Below are positions 35,195 through 44,546 of a stretch of DNA of 64,000 nt, piece by piece. This stretch comes from Microcystis aeruginosa FD4 (GTDB lineage: Bacteria; Cyanobacteriota; Cyanobacteriia; Cyanobacteriales; Microcystaceae). The position numbers were made by a program, and so were the translations under genes. The notes under the pieces are model-generated. The model was not told the origin of the DNA, did not search any database, and worked only from the letters and a program-made list of their open reading frames with translations. The DNA lies in the NCBI RefSeq assembly GCF_009792235.1, contig NZ_CP046973.1:3782001-3846000 (forward strand), read 5' to 3'. Within the stretch, counting starts at the first letter, position 1. Each line of letters opens with the position of its first letter.

Positions 35195-36079
35195 ATGGTT
35201 CTACAGGTCTCTAGGGTAGGATTAGTTTGTGCTGGGGAGAAAATCCGCGAAAAAAGCCCTAAATCTCCATTTATAGCTGTTAGCTTCATTTTATCGCTTT
35301 CTTTTGCCCTCGTAACGGTGGCTAAGGCTGAAGAGCCTGCTATTGGTCAGAGTTTGCCCGAATTTTATATCGGGGTGGATAATCAAATCACCTTAACTCG
35401 GGGCATCTATGAGGGATTAGCCAATCCTAACCATAACCGGTTAACTCTTCTGGTTGCTCACCGAGAGGGAAACCCTCATTTTCACGGTATCGGCACTTAC
35501 AGTTATTCTGGACCGTCTAGTAATCCAGTCGTTAATCCCACTAACAGCAATAATCGCATTCCTGAGACTTCTACAGGATTGCCTCCTCTCTCCTTAATTG
35601 CAGGAAAAGGAATTTTTCAGAATAGTTTTGTTAGTGCTGCCACTGGGGAGGAATATAGCAATTTACTGATGCAATCAGTGGCAACTATTAATAATTCCTC
35701 TGACTTGGGAGAACAAGCTCTTTTTAACAGTTCTGGGGGACGGTGGAATCGGTCTTTAGGTAATGCCAACCTATCCTTGCAACTGTTAGAGATTAGTGAT
35801 GGATTAACAGTAGCTAACTCTTTAGGAGAGACAATTTTAGCTAATGCTGGAGATATCTATGCGATCGGTACTGGTGATAACTTCTCCTTTTTACCGAAGT
35901 TTCTTGCCTCTCGACCGGGAAAATATTCAGCCAGTTTTAAACTGGTAGATCTTAGCCTTTCTTGGGGAGATTCAGGAATTTTCCACCTAGATTTTCAAAC
36001 AGTTCCCGAACCATCAACTCTGATAGCCTTAATACTGTTTGGGTCAATTTTATTAACTCGATCGAGTAGTAAAAACTAA
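35195..36079 (+). CDS. PEP-CTERM protein, all3515-like, probably zinc-repressed
   Basis: A 294-residue exported protein. A basic then hydrophobic N-terminus (FIAVSFILSLSFALVTVAKA) is a signal peptide with cleavage after AKA. The mature part has NRLTLLVAHREGNPHFHGIGTY, a histidine-rich segment. The end VPEPSTLIALILFGSILL plus a short basic tail is the PEP-CTERM sorting signal. The sequence resembles Anabaena All3515-type proteins, which are known to be under Zur control, and a Zur box lies directly upstream. It may help zinc capture or storage at the cell surface when zinc is scarce; the mechanism is not established. Confidence 0.85.
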   Translation: MVLQVSRVGLVCAGEKIREKSPKSPFIAVSFILSLSFALVTVAKAEEPAIGQSLPEFYIGVDNQITLTRGIYEGLANPNHNRLTLLVAHREGNPHFHGIGTYSYSGPSSNPVVNPTNSNNRIPETSTGLPPLSLIAGKGIFQNSFVSAATGEEYSNLLMQSVATINNSSDLGEQALFNSSGGRWNRSLGNANLSLQLLEISDGLTVANSLGETILANAGDIYAIGTGDNFSFLPKFLASRPGKYSASFKLVDLSLSWGDSGIFHLDFQTVPEPSTLIALILFGSILLTRSSSKN

Positions 36080-36086
36080 AACCAAT

Positions 36087-36121
36087 CGGTTTTGGAGAGA
36101 GAGAACTTATCTCCAAAACCG
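36087..36121 (+). terminator. Hairpin after the PEP-CTERM gene
   Basis: A 12-bp perfect stem, CGGTTTTGGAGA at 36087-36098 and TCTCCAAAACCG at 36110-36121, starts 8 bp after the stop codon. No strong T-run follows, so it may be a terminator or an mRNA-stabilising stem. Confidence 0.55.
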
Positions 36122-36278
36122 CTCTAGATCGAGATCGGCTTTGTTGAAATGGAAAACAGGGATTATTCCCTAAAAAACTAGCAACTTTTTTGACTATGAT
36201 AACGACAAGATTATCAGTATAGTTTTAGACTGTTAGACCATCCTATCATCAGCCCTATCTCGATCGCAGTATATATTT

Positions 36279-37310
36279 ATGAAATTTAGTGAAATTGCCC
36301 AAAAATTAAGCCCTTTAGTCTCTGCTCACAGTTTAACCGCCTATCCCGACAGAAATCCCGAAATTAAAGCCATAACTCCCATCGAAACCGCCCTAGTCGA
36401 TACGATTAGCTATATCGAAGGGGGAAAATTTGCTGCCTTTGTCGCCAAAACTGAGGCTACTGCCCTAATTCTGCCCCTGGATGCCAATTTACAACAACAG
36501 GCCGACGAACGCGGCATCCCTTGGTTAGCTAGTGCCAATCCCCGACTTTTATTCGCCCACGCCATCAAATTATTCTATCAACCCTTTCAGCCCCAACCCT
36601 ACATTCACGCCACCGCCGTGGTGCATCCATCGGCTAAAATCGGCCATAAAGTCGCCATCGGGGCCCATGCCGTGGTAGAAGCCAATGTCACCCTCGGTGA
36701 TGGGGTGTGCATTCATCCTAACGCTGTTGTTTACCCCGGGGTGCATATTGGCGATCGCACAATTCTCCACGCTAACTGTACTATCCATGAACGGGTACAA
36801 ATCGGCAATGATTGCGTTATCCACAGTGGCGCTGTTATCGGTGCTGAGGGCTTCGGTTTTGTGCCGGTTCCCGAAGGCTGGTTTAAGATGGAACAATCGG
36901 GTATCGTGGTCTTAGAAGATGGCGTAGAAATTGGCTGTAATAGTGCCGTGGATCGTCCGGCAGTGGGAGAAACCCGCATCGGTAGCCAGACTAAGATCGA
37001 TAATCTCGTCCATATTGCCCATAATTGCCAAATTGGCCAAGCTTGCGCCCTAGCAGGACAGGTAGGCATGGCAGGAGGCGTAAAATTGGGCAATCGCGTT
37101 ATTTTAGCAGGACAGGTGGGCATTGCCAATCAAGCAGTGATCGGGGACGGTGCGATCGCAACAGCCCAAACCGGCATTCACAACGATATCGGAGCAGGAG
37201 AAGTGGTTTCCGGCGCTCCCGCTATGCCCCATAAGTTATTCCTCAAGGTAGCAGCCGCTTACAAGCGTTTACCCGAAATCTATCAAGCGGTTAAGCAATT
37301 AAAAAAATAG
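36279..37310 (+). CDS. lpxD: UDP-3-O-acylglucosamine N-acyltransferase
   Basis: Third step of lipid A synthesis: adds the N-linked acyl chain to UDP-3-O-acylglucosamine. A 343-residue protein with an N-terminal uridine-binding domain (residues ~1-100). A left-handed beta-helix of hexapeptide repeats follows (IHATAVVHPSAKIGHKVAIG and many IGx units). The catalytic His is in VHIAHNCQIGQACALAG, and a C-terminal helix ends YKRLPEIYQAVKQLKK. Length and motif order match LpxD. The other lpx genes (A, B, C) are not in the window. Confidence 0.95.
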   Translation: MKFSEIAQKLSPLVSAHSLTAYPDRNPEIKAITPIETALVDTISYIEGGKFAAFVAKTEATALILPLDANLQQQADERGIPWLASANPRLLFAHAIKLFYQPFQPQPYIHATAVVHPSAKIGHKVAIGAHAVVEANVTLGDGVCIHPNAVVYPGVHIGDRTILHANCTIHERVQIGNDCVIHSGAVIGAEGFGFVPVPEGWFKMEQSGIVVLEDGVEIGCNSAVDRPAVGETRIGSQTKIDNLVHIAHNCQIGQACALAGQVGMAGGVKLGNRVILAGQVGIANQAVIGDGAIATAQTGIHNDIGAGEVVSGAPAMPHKLFLKVAAAYKRLPEIYQAVKQLKK

Positions 37311-37349
37311 CCGTATTCAGGAGACAGGAGGCGGTCGGCAGCTTTGTTC

Positions 37350-37498
37350 TCCCCACACCCCACACCCCACACCCCACACCCCACACCCCACACCCTACAC
37401 CCTACACCCCACACCCCACACCCCACTTCCCCACTTCCCCACTTCCCCACTTCCCCATCTCCCCACTGATAACTGATAACTGATAACTGATAACTGAA
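37350..37498. repeat. Three adjacent short tandem repeats
   Basis: A run of CCCCACA heptamers (37350 to ~37425) passes into an 8-bp ACTTCCCC run (~37425-37460). That is followed by four TGATAAC heptamers (~37468-37496). Such short tandem heptamers are known from heterocystous and other cyanobacteria. They end six bases before the start of the gamma-glutamyltransferase gene. Confidence 0.9.
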
Positions 37499-37503
37499 TC
37501 AAA

Positions 37504-39048
37504 GTGACTCGCAAAAGCAAGGGCGCTATCGCCGCAGGACATCCAAAAACTGCCGAAGCTGGACAATTAATCTTAGAAATGGGCGGCAATGCCTTCGATG
37601 CCATTGTTGGCTCGATTTTAGCGGCTTTCGTGGTCGAATTCACCCTCGCTTCCGCGGGGGGCGGCGGTTTTTTATTAGCACATACCAAGGAAAAAGTCAA
37701 TACCCTTTTTGATTTTTTTTGTCAAACTCCCAAATCTAAAAAACCCTTGACAAATATCGACTTTTACCCAGTGGCGATCAATTTTGGGGGTGCTAGTCAA
37801 GATTTTCACATTGGCCGAGGTGCGATCGCAACGACCGGGGCGTTACGGGGATTGGAAACAGTGCAGAAAAAACTGGGAAAATTACCCTTTGCCGTGGTAG
37901 CAGAACCAGCGATCGAATATGCTCGACAAGGCTACATTTTGAGCCAATATAACGGCTTTTGCCTGAGTTTACTATCTTCGATCCTGCTCAAAGATAGAGA
38001 GGGTTTAAAAGTCTATGCTCCCCAAGGAAAACTCCTCCAAGCTGGCGATCGCTGTGTGATGGGCGATTTTGCCAACACTTTAGAAGAATTAAGCAAAAAA
38101 GGCGTAAAAGACTTTTATGAGGGAGAAATCGCCCACCAAATTGCCAAGGATATGCAGGAGGGTGGTTATCTTACCCTAGAGGATTTAAATCATTACCAAG
38201 TCCTTGAGAGAAAACCCCTAAAAAGCCAATATCGGGGTTACGAAATACTGACTAATCCGCCTCCTAGTTCTGGGGGAATTCTCCTAGCTTTTGCCCTAAA
38301 ATTACTGGAAACAGTTAATTTATCGGCTTTAGAGCATCTAGGAGCCAAACATCTGCAAATTTTAACGGAAGTGATGGCCTTAACCAATCAAGCGCGGGTT
38401 CAAGGCTACGATAATTTTATCCATCAGGAGGGAATCGCAGAGAAGTTTCTCTCGCCGGAATTTTTAGGCAAATATCCCAATAAATGGGGCAGTACCACCC
38501 ATATTAGCGTTATCGATGGGGAAGGTAATGCCGCCAGTGCTACCTTTTCCAACGGCGAAGGATCAGCTTACACCGTGCCGGGGACAGGAATTATGCTCAA
38601 TAATATGATCGGGGAAGCGGACTTAAATCCCTTTGGCTTTCACAATTGGCCGGTTGATCGTCGTTTATCCTCAATGATGTCCCCAACGATGATTTTAGAG
38701 GAAGGAAAGCCGCGATTTGTTCTCGGTTCTGGGGGTTCCAATCGCATTCGCACCGCTATTTTGCAGGTTATTAGCAATTTAATCGATTTTCGGCAATCCT
38801 TACCCGATGCGATCGCTGCCTCGCGCCTACATTGGGAAAATCAACAATTAGGAATTGAACCTCTAGAAGATCGGGAAAATATGCTCAAAAATCTGGTTTT
38901 ACCCGCAAATACTCAAGTATCCCGGTGGCAAGAACAAAATATGTTTTTTGGGGGAGTGCATGGGGTGGCAGTGAATGATCGGGGGGAGTTGACCGCTACG
39001 GGCGATCCGCGTCGGGATGGAGTAGGATTATTGATTAGGGATTTTTAG
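37504..39048 (+). CDS. ggt: Gamma-glutamyltransferase family protein
   Basis: A 514-residue Ntn-hydrolase that removes or transfers the gamma-glutamyl group of glutathione. The N-terminal part has the typical GHPKTAEAGQLILEMGGNAFDA and AGGGGFLL motifs. The autocatalytic cleavage site is at the second Thr of WGSTTHISVID, which becomes the nucleophile of the small subunit. SSMMSPTMILE and VLGSGGSNRIRTAI complete the active site. It begins with GTG at 37504, just after a tandem-repeat tract, and no signal peptide is visible, so location is uncertain. Compared with E. coli Ggt (580 residues with leader) it is short and leaderless. Confidence 0.9.
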   Translation: MTRKSKGAIAAGHPKTAEAGQLILEMGGNAFDAIVGSILAAFVVEFTLASAGGGGFLLAHTKEKVNTLFDFFCQTPKSKKPLTNIDFYPVAINFGGASQDFHIGRGAIATTGALRGLETVQKKLGKLPFAVVAEPAIEYARQGYILSQYNGFCLSLLSSILLKDREGLKVYAPQGKLLQAGDRCVMGDFANTLEELSKKGVKDFYEGEIAHQIAKDMQEGGYLTLEDLNHYQVLERKPLKSQYRGYEILTNPPPSSGGILLAFALKLLETVNLSALEHLGAKHLQILTEVMALTNQARVQGYDNFIHQEGIAEKFLSPEFLGKYPNKWGSTTHISVIDGEGNAASATFSNGEGSAYTVPGTGIMLNNMIGEADLNPFGFHNWPVDRRLSSMMSPTMILEEGKPRFVLGSGGSNRIRTAILQVISNLIDFRQSLPDAIAASRLHWENQQLGIEPLEDRENMLKNLVLPANTQVSRWQEQNMFFGGVHGVAVNDRGELTATGDPRRDGVGLLIRDF

Positions 39049-39335
39049 GTAATGGGTACAACTTGCAGGCGTAACCCAAGTGCTTGCAAAACCTTAAGAA
39101 CTGTAGCAAACTCTGGATTCCCCTGATTCGACAAAGATTTATAGAGACTCTCCCGTCCCAAACCCGTCTCGCGAGCAATATGAGTCATCCCTTGAGAACG
39201 AGCAATATCGCCTAATGCTGCCACTACTAAGCTAGGATCGCCATCTTCGAGGGCAGCTTCCAGATAAGCAGCGATATCTTCTTTTGTTTTCAAATGATCT
39301 GCTGCATCCCAAGGATAAGTCTGAATTGTAGCCAT
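39045..39335 (-). CDS. Addiction-module antitoxin, HigA-like HTH
   Basis: A 96-residue antitoxin: MATIQTYPWDAADHLKTKEDIA, then the helix-turn-helix (ARSQGMTHIARETGLGRESLYKSLS) and EFATVLKVLQALGLRLQVVP. It matches the antidote half of the short HigB/HigA-type modules common in cyanobacteria. It would neutralise the toxin encoded just upstream and repress the pair through its HTH. It lies 10 bp after the toxin gene and its end overlaps the end of the convergent ggt gene by 4 bp. Confidence 0.93.
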   Translation of the reverse strand: MATIQTYPWDAADHLKTKEDIAAYLEAALEDGDPSLVVAALGDIARSQGMTHIARETGLGRESLYKSLSNQGNPEFATVLKVLQALGLRLQVVPIT

Positions 39336-39345
39336 AGAGAACCTC

Positions 39346-39636
39346 CTATAAGTATTGGGCTAAATCTAATGCTGTTTTGATGTCCCGTTCTTGAGTCCGT
39401 TTGTCTCCCCCCGTTAAGAGAATAATCAAAGTCTCACCTTGTTGTTTGAAATACACGCGATAGCCCGGTCCATAATCAACGCGCAGTTCCGATACACCTC
39501 GTCCTACTGGCTTAACATCACCCGGATTGCCCATAGATAAACGACGAATGCGGATATTTATGCGTGCCTTGGCCTGATGATCTCGCAAATCACTAAACCA
39601 CTCAGAATAGGTTTCGGTCTGGCGAATTTCAATCAT
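39346..39636 (-). CDS. Addiction-module toxin, RelE/HigB-like
   Basis: A 96-residue toxin: MIEIRQTETYSEWFSDLRD, RINIRIRRLSMGNPGDVK, the core VSELRVDYGPGYRVYFKQ, and LLTGGDKRTQERDIKTAL. These are the hallmarks of the addiction-module killer protein subgroup of the RelE superfamily. It is expected to act as an mRNA interferase. Toxin-first order with the HTH antitoxin downstream is typical of the HigBA arrangement. Both genes look intact. Confidence 0.93.
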   Translation of the reverse strand: MIEIRQTETYSEWFSDLRDHQAKARINIRIRRLSMGNPGDVKPVGRGVSELRVDYGPGYRVYFKQQGETLIILLTGGDKRTQERDIKTALDLAQYL

Positions 39637-39887
39637 GTTTCCAGTGTATCTTTAAGGATACAAAAAGACAACAGAGAATTTCACCAACCTTTTAGCCGGT
39701 GGATTGGGCAAAAAAGAGAATAGAGAATAAGGAGACAATTCCAAATCAATCGAATCTGATTGTAGCCGGTGCTTAAAAGACGGTGGCTTTCATGCTCCCG
39801 TGTTACTATCGGTAATTAGTAATCGGCCAACATAGTGGTGTGAGCTTGTTTACTTCTTATCGTTTACTGTTTACTTTTGAGATACTC

Positions 39888-41423
39888 ATGTTGCTCTTGC
39901 GTTATAGTATTACCGTGAGTGCGGTGCTTGGGTTGATTTTCTTGGCTGAATCCTCGGTTAAGGCACAAACTCAGTCCGCTGCCGATTTATTGAAGAAACC
40001 GCAACCTACTGCCAATCCAGTGTCTCAATTACCCGGTCCCTCGGCGGCACCGGCAACTACGGAAGCGGATCCGAAAGCCCCCAATTATCTTAATCCTAGT
40101 GGCAATCCCCTAATTTTTCCCACCAAACCGGATGAGGTGAATATTAGGGTAGTACAACCGCTCACCTTAAATCAAGCGATCGAATTAGCTTTAAAAAATA
40201 ATCAGACCTTACAGACCGCCCGGGTCGATTTAGAAATCGCTCGCGCCCAATTAAAGGAACAACAGGCGGCCTTATTACCCACGGCCGAAGCGGAAACCAG
40301 TCTCACTCAAGATCAATCGGCAGCTGCCCAAAGACAGAATGAGTTGGCTCGTCAACAGGGAATCCCAGCCACTACACCCGAAGATAGTACCAACCTTCAG
40401 GGTAGTGTTCGGATTGTCTATGGGGTTTATACAGGGGGTGAACGGACAGCCCAGATCAAAAGGGCCGAAAAAGTCATCCGGCAACGGGAACTAGAGGTGG
40501 AACGAGTCTCGGAACAAACTCGTTTTGATGCCACCGATGCCTATTATGAATTGCAGAGGGGTGATGCCCAAGTAGCGATCGCCCAAGCTGCGATCGAAGA
40601 TGCTAGTCAAAGTTTACGGGATGCTCAATTATTGGAACAAGCGGGACTAGGAACCCGATTTGCTGTCCTACAGGCGGAAGTTGACCTAGCCAACGCTAAC
40701 CAAGACTTAACCCGGGCGATTTCTACCCAGCGTATTTCCCGACGACGACTGGCACAGATATTGAGTGTCGGTCAGCACATCGAGTTAACCGCTGCCGATG
40801 AGATTCGTGAGGCGGGAACTTGGGGCTTAAGTCTTGATGATAGTATCGTTTTGGCCTATAAAAATCGCGCGGAATTAGAACAACAACTCTTACAGAGGGA
40901 AATTAGCGCAGAAGACCGCTCGATCGCCATTTCGGCGGTGATTCCCCAGGTTGACCTTTTGGGCGAGTATAATGTCCTCAACGATCTCAGTGATGAAGCT
41001 GGTTTTGGCGATGGTTTTAGCGTCGGTGGCCGGATTCGTTGGACTTTCTTTGATGGTGGTCGTGCTTTTGCTCGCGCCCGTCAAGCGGAAAGAAATATCG
41101 ATCGCGCCGATACGGAATTCTCCCTCCGTCGCAATGAAATTCGCCTTCAGGTGGAGGAATCCTACTATAGTTTGATTTCTAACCAAGAAAACATTAAAAC
41201 TTCGCAAAAAAGCATTGAATCGGCCACGGAAAGTCTGCGATTAGCCCGTTTACGCTTTCAGGCGGGTGTGGGAACCCAAACGGACGTGATCAACTCCCAA
41301 CGGGATTTAACCGATGCCAGAAGCCGTTATCTACAGGCGATCGTCGATTACAATAGATCCCTGAATAGTCTCCAGCGATCGATTAGTAATTTACCGGATA
41401 ATCGTTTGTTTGAAGTGCGTTAA
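39888..41423 (+). CDS. TolC-family outer membrane efflux protein
   Basis: A 511-residue outer-membrane channel of type I secretion or efflux. The start at 39888 (MLLLRYSITVSAVLGLIFLA) gives a clean signal peptide ending VKAQ; the frame is open 16 codons further from a GTG. After a Pro-rich linker come two OEP repeats with long helical coiled coils: LTLNQAIELALKNNQTLQTA then LDDSIVLAYKNRAELEQQ, and the closing RFQAGVGTQTDVINSQRDL. Cyanobacteria usually have one main TolC that serves several exporters. It is a single gene with its own terminator. Confidence 0.93.
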   Translation: MLLLRYSITVSAVLGLIFLAESSVKAQTQSAADLLKKPQPTANPVSQLPGPSAAPATTEADPKAPNYLNPSGNPLIFPTKPDEVNIRVVQPLTLNQAIELALKNNQTLQTARVDLEIARAQLKEQQAALLPTAEAETSLTQDQSAAAQRQNELARQQGIPATTPEDSTNLQGSVRIVYGVYTGGERTAQIKRAEKVIRQRELEVERVSEQTRFDATDAYYELQRGDAQVAIAQAAIEDASQSLRDAQLLEQAGLGTRFAVLQAEVDLANANQDLTRAISTQRISRRRLAQILSVGQHIELTAADEIREAGTWGLSLDDSIVLAYKNRAELEQQLLQREISAEDRSIAISAVIPQVDLLGEYNVLNDLSDEAGFGDGFSVGGRIRWTFFDGGRAFARARQAERNIDRADTEFSLRRNEIRLQVEESYYSLISNQENIKTSQKSIESATESLRLARLRFQAGVGTQTDVINSQRDLTDARSRYLQAIVDYNRSLNSLQRSISNLPDNRLFEVR

Positions 41424-41451
41424 TTGTGCGATTTATTGATCTGTGGTGTGG

Positions 41452-41480
41452 GGGGAGATGGTCAAATCTCCCCTATTTTA
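41452..41480 (+). terminator. Rho-independent-type terminator after tolC-like gene
   Basis: Perfect 8-bp stem GGGGAGAT (41452-41459) and ATCTCCCC (41466-41473) with a six-base loop, followed by tatttta. It lies about 30 bp beyond the stop codon. Confidence 0.75.
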
Positions 41481-41608
41481 ACGGGTTTCGATGATTCTAA
41501 TCTGTTGTTTGCGCAATTGCTTCAGGTTGTGGCTTTCCCGTCGATTTTGTACCTAACGATAGGAATTACTGCGAAACAAAGCTGATCATAAATTGGACGG
41601 CTTTTTTT

Positions 41609-42361
41609 CTAGGCCGCTTGCAGAACATAAAAGGTATAACCATAGAAGTTGCTGAATTTCTCAAAAAGTTTCATCTCTTCTTCAGTTTCACGAATAACCG
41701 ATGAGCTACTTGGGCTGATTTCCAGCTGCCCAAGTAGCTCACGGAGAGGTTGATAATAATTTAGCCACCAAACCTGACTGGGCAGCCTCTGGGTAGAAAG
41801 TACCTTAAAACCAGACCTATTAGCCCGAACGATATTCTCAAACTCATTACCCATCATAGGATAGGCGTTTTGCCAATAGGCCACAGCCGGCTCTGGCAGC
41901 TCATTAGTAAACCAACTCATCTCCGAGATGACGGCAATCCCGTTGTTAGAAACAAGCGGTCGCCAGATTTTAAGGGCCTGCTCAAACCCAAGATTATAAG
42001 CTGCCCCCTCAGACCAAAGTAGATCAACTGAACCCACTGACCAATCAAGTTTAGCCATGTCACCATGAATTGGAATGATTAAATGCTCAAGACCAAGCTG
42101 TTTTGCTCGGGTTTTGAGTTCGTCGATAAAAACCGATGAGGAATCCACTGCCATGACAGGGCTTTGGTAGTATTGTGCCAGCAGTAAAGCACTAGCACCA
42201 CTTCCACATCCTAGATCGGCAATTCGCGGCTTGAGGGGCAAAATAGAGAGATTACTCAAAATTTTTAGGGAGAAGTCAGAGTCGCCAGGCCCTTTACGGT
42301 CAAGTCCACGGTGTAAATCAGTTAAAGCGGCAACATACTCAGTTTGATTGTCTGTAGTCAT
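41609..42361 (-). CDS. SAM-dependent class I methyltransferase
   Basis: About 250 residues from MTTDNQTEYVAALTDLHRG. Motif I is RIADLGCGSGASALLLAQ, the acidic residue binding the SAM ribose is in VMAVDSSS, and motif IV is SVDLLWSEGAAYNLG. These define the Rossmann methyltransferase fold. The substrate is not identifiable; it resembles small-molecule methyltransferases rather than rRNA or protein ones. The frame opens 13 codons earlier (MGCFQRLEP), but the later Met matches the family better. It ends 20 bp before thiO-thiG on the same strand would begin reading outward, with no sign of coupling. Confidence 0.85.
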   Translation of the reverse strand: MTTDNQTEYVAALTDLHRGLDRKGPGDSDFSLKILSNLSILPLKPRIADLGCGSGASALLLAQYYQSPVMAVDSSSVFIDELKTRAKQLGLEHLIIPIHGDMAKLDWSVGSVDLLWSEGAAYNLGFEQALKIWRPLVSNNGIAVISEMSWFTNELPEPAVAYWQNAYPMMGNEFENIVRANRSGFKVLSTQRLPSQVWWLNYYQPLRELLGQLEISPSSSSVIRETEEEMKLFEKFSNFYGYTFYVLQAA

Positions 42362-42421
42362 AGGGATTTTTGCTGGCTCTAATCGCTGAAAACAGCCCAT
42401 TCCTAGCTTAAGATCACTGGG

Positions 42422-44398
42422 TTAGGCGATCGTTCCCGTCAGGGGGGAACTAGGACTAGCAGAGGACTTAATCGGCATTCTTCCCGCTAAATGGGCTAAA
42501 CGTCCCGCTTTTGTCGCCATTCCCATGGCCTGCGCCATCAAGGCCGGATTGGCGGACATAGCGATCGCACTGTTAATTAATAAAGCATCGGCCCCCATTT
42601 CCATGGCCCGGGCTGCTTCTGAGGGTGTACCGATCCCGGCATCTACCACCACGGGAATTTGGGACGATTCGATGATAATGGCGATATTTGCCTCATTTTT
42701 CAGCCCCTGTCCCGACCCAATCGGCGATCCCAGCGGCATAACCGTGGCGCAGCCAGCCTCCTCTAAACGTTTGGCTAAGAGAGGATCGGCGTTAATATAG
42801 GGCAGTACGGCAAAACCTTCTTTAACTAATTGTTCCGCCGCTTGCAAAGTTCCGATCGGATCGGGTAATAAATATTTAGGATCGGGAATAACTTCGAGTT
42901 TAATAAAGTTATTGTCTTCCTGTCCCAATAATTTGGCCATTTCTCGTCCTAAACGGGCCACCCGAATCGCTTCTTCGGCCGTTTGACAACCGGCAGTGTT
43001 GGGTAACATCCAAATTTTAGACCAATCGATCGCCTCTGCTAATCCCTCATGACCGGGTGCGTTCGTTTGTACTCGTCTAACGGCAACGGTGACGATCTGA
43101 CATTCACTGGCACTAATACTTTCCTGCATAGTCTTCAGATTGGCATATTTGCCAGTCCCAGTCATCAAGCGGGAGTAAAAGGTTTTCCCAGCAATGGTGA
43201 GGCGATCATTTTGGGGCGATAAAAGCGCTTGGGGTTTATTCTCAATAATAGTTAAGGACATAGGTGGAATAGTAACGGGTGATGGTTGATTAAAGCGATC
43301 GCAGCGAAAATGGGTCAAAATGGGATTAACTTTGTCATTAATCACCAGGTCAGCGATTAAGGAAGCAGTGACAGGAGCGAGTAAAATGCCATTACGATAG
43401 TGACCGGTCGCTAAAATCAGGTTATCACAGCTACTGCGGCCTAAAATGGGCAATTCATCGGCTGTACCCGGACGGAATCCCCACCACATTTCCTCGATTT
43501 CCCAGTCAGCTAAAGGGGGATAGAGACGGGTGGCACGTTCAAAAAGGGTTTGCAGTCCTTGGGGTGTATTACCCGTTTGCCAGGCGACTTTTTCGGAAGT
43601 GGCCCCGATAATTAAACGACCATTGCGACGGGGAACTAGATAGGTTTGCGGACCGAATAAAACCCTCGCTAAGGTCTGGTTAGGGGGCATTTTTACCGCA
43701 GCCATTTGACCTTTGACGGGATGGATGGGGAGGGGTAAAAGTTGACTGGCCCAGGATCCCGTCGCTAAAATGTAAATTTTTGCTTCTAATTCCCCAATTG
43801 AGGTATAAATACTCTTGACTTTTCCCTGCTTTTGTTGTAAGGCGTGGACTTCTACCCCTTGGCGAATTTCTACCCCTAAATTTGCGGCCGCTTGTTGCAG
43901 GGCAGTCACTAGCTGCTGGTTATCCACTTGTCCATCGTCGGGATACCACCAACCACCGACCACATCTTTACCTAGTCCGGGTTGGTAGAGGTGAACTGCA
44001 TTGCTGTCTAACCAAATTTTATTAGCTGTATTGGCAGTAATAGGCTGATTTTGCTCGTAAACGGGAGCAAGAATACCACAGGGATAGTAACCGCTATTTA
44101 TCCCCGTTAAATCCTCGATTTTGCGGCTCCATTCTGGATATAGCCAGCGCGATTGTAGACAAAGATCGAGAAACGGACCCAGGGGAATCCCTTCCGCATG
44201 GGGGGCCAACATTCCCGCAGCCGCACGACTAGCGGCCTGAGCTAGATCTCGAACTAGGAGGGTAACTTTTGCCCCGCGCAATTGCAAATCGACGGCGATC
44301 GCTAATCCGATGATACCACCGCCCACGATCAAAATTTCGCTAGTTGAGTTCTTGACCCTCCCATGGCTAAAAGCGAGGGATTCTTGGTTCAACGACAT
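42422..44398 (-). CDS. thiO-thiG: Bifunctional glycine oxidase / thiazole synthase
   Basis: A 658-residue fusion that supplies both halves of thiamine thiazole synthesis. Residues ~20-375 are the FAD-dependent ThiO: the dinucleotide motif ILIVGGGIIGLAIAVDLQL, ASRAAAGMLAPHAEG, and the C-terminal GHYRNGILLAPVTASLI. It makes dehydroglycine from glycine. Residues ~400-650 are ThiG: LTIAGKTFYSRLMTGTGKY, then VIPDPKYLLPDP, ATVMPLGSPIGSGQGL and VDAGIGTPSEAARAMEMGA. It assembles the thiazole with deoxyxylulose phosphate and ThiS-thiocarboxylate. The fusion is a known cyanobacterial arrangement. No other thi gene is adjacent. Confidence 0.95.
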   Translation of the reverse strand: MSLNQESLAFSHGRVKNSTSEILIVGGGIIGLAIAVDLQLRGAKVTLLVRDLAQAASRAAAGMLAPHAEGIPLGPFLDLCLQSRWLYPEWSRKIEDLTGINSGYYPCGILAPVYEQNQPITANTANKIWLDSNAVHLYQPGLGKDVVGGWWYPDDGQVDNQQLVTALQQAAANLGVEIRQGVEVHALQQKQGKVKSIYTSIGELEAKIYILATGSWASQLLPLPIHPVKGQMAAVKMPPNQTLARVLFGPQTYLVPRRNGRLIIGATSEKVAWQTGNTPQGLQTLFERATRLYPPLADWEIEEMWWGFRPGTADELPILGRSSCDNLILATGHYRNGILLAPVTASLIADLVINDKVNPILTHFRCDRFNQPSPVTIPPMSLTIIENKPQALLSPQNDRLTIAGKTFYSRLMTGTGKYANLKTMQESISASECQIVTVAVRRVQTNAPGHEGLAEAIDWSKIWMLPNTAGCQTAEEAIRVARLGREMAKLLGQEDNNFIKLEVIPDPKYLLPDPIGTLQAAEQLVKEGFAVLPYINADPLLAKRLEEAGCATVMPLGSPIGSGQGLKNEANIAIIIESSQIPVVVDAGIGTPSEAARAMEMGADALLINSAIAMSANPALMAQAMGMATKAGRLAHLAGRMPIKSSASPSSPLTGTIA

Positions 44399-44546
44399 GG
44401 CTTAAAAATCTAAAGGAAATGTAACCTTGATCCTAACTCGCAATTAGTCAGCCGAGAGGAGGGAGAAGTGAGGCTACTGGCATAATTCAAGATTAAGATG
44501 ATTTGTAGTCGATCTTTTCTAAGCTTCCCTTTTTCTTTAGAGCATT

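Noticed and set aside
36570..37234. Long antisense frames within lpxD.
   Set aside because: They are shadows of the hexapeptide-repeat coding sequence; lpxD itself is complete and conserved.
37350..37498. Regular tandem units that might suggest a CRISPR array.
   Set aside because: Units are 7-8 bp with no spacers, so these are simple tandem repeats.
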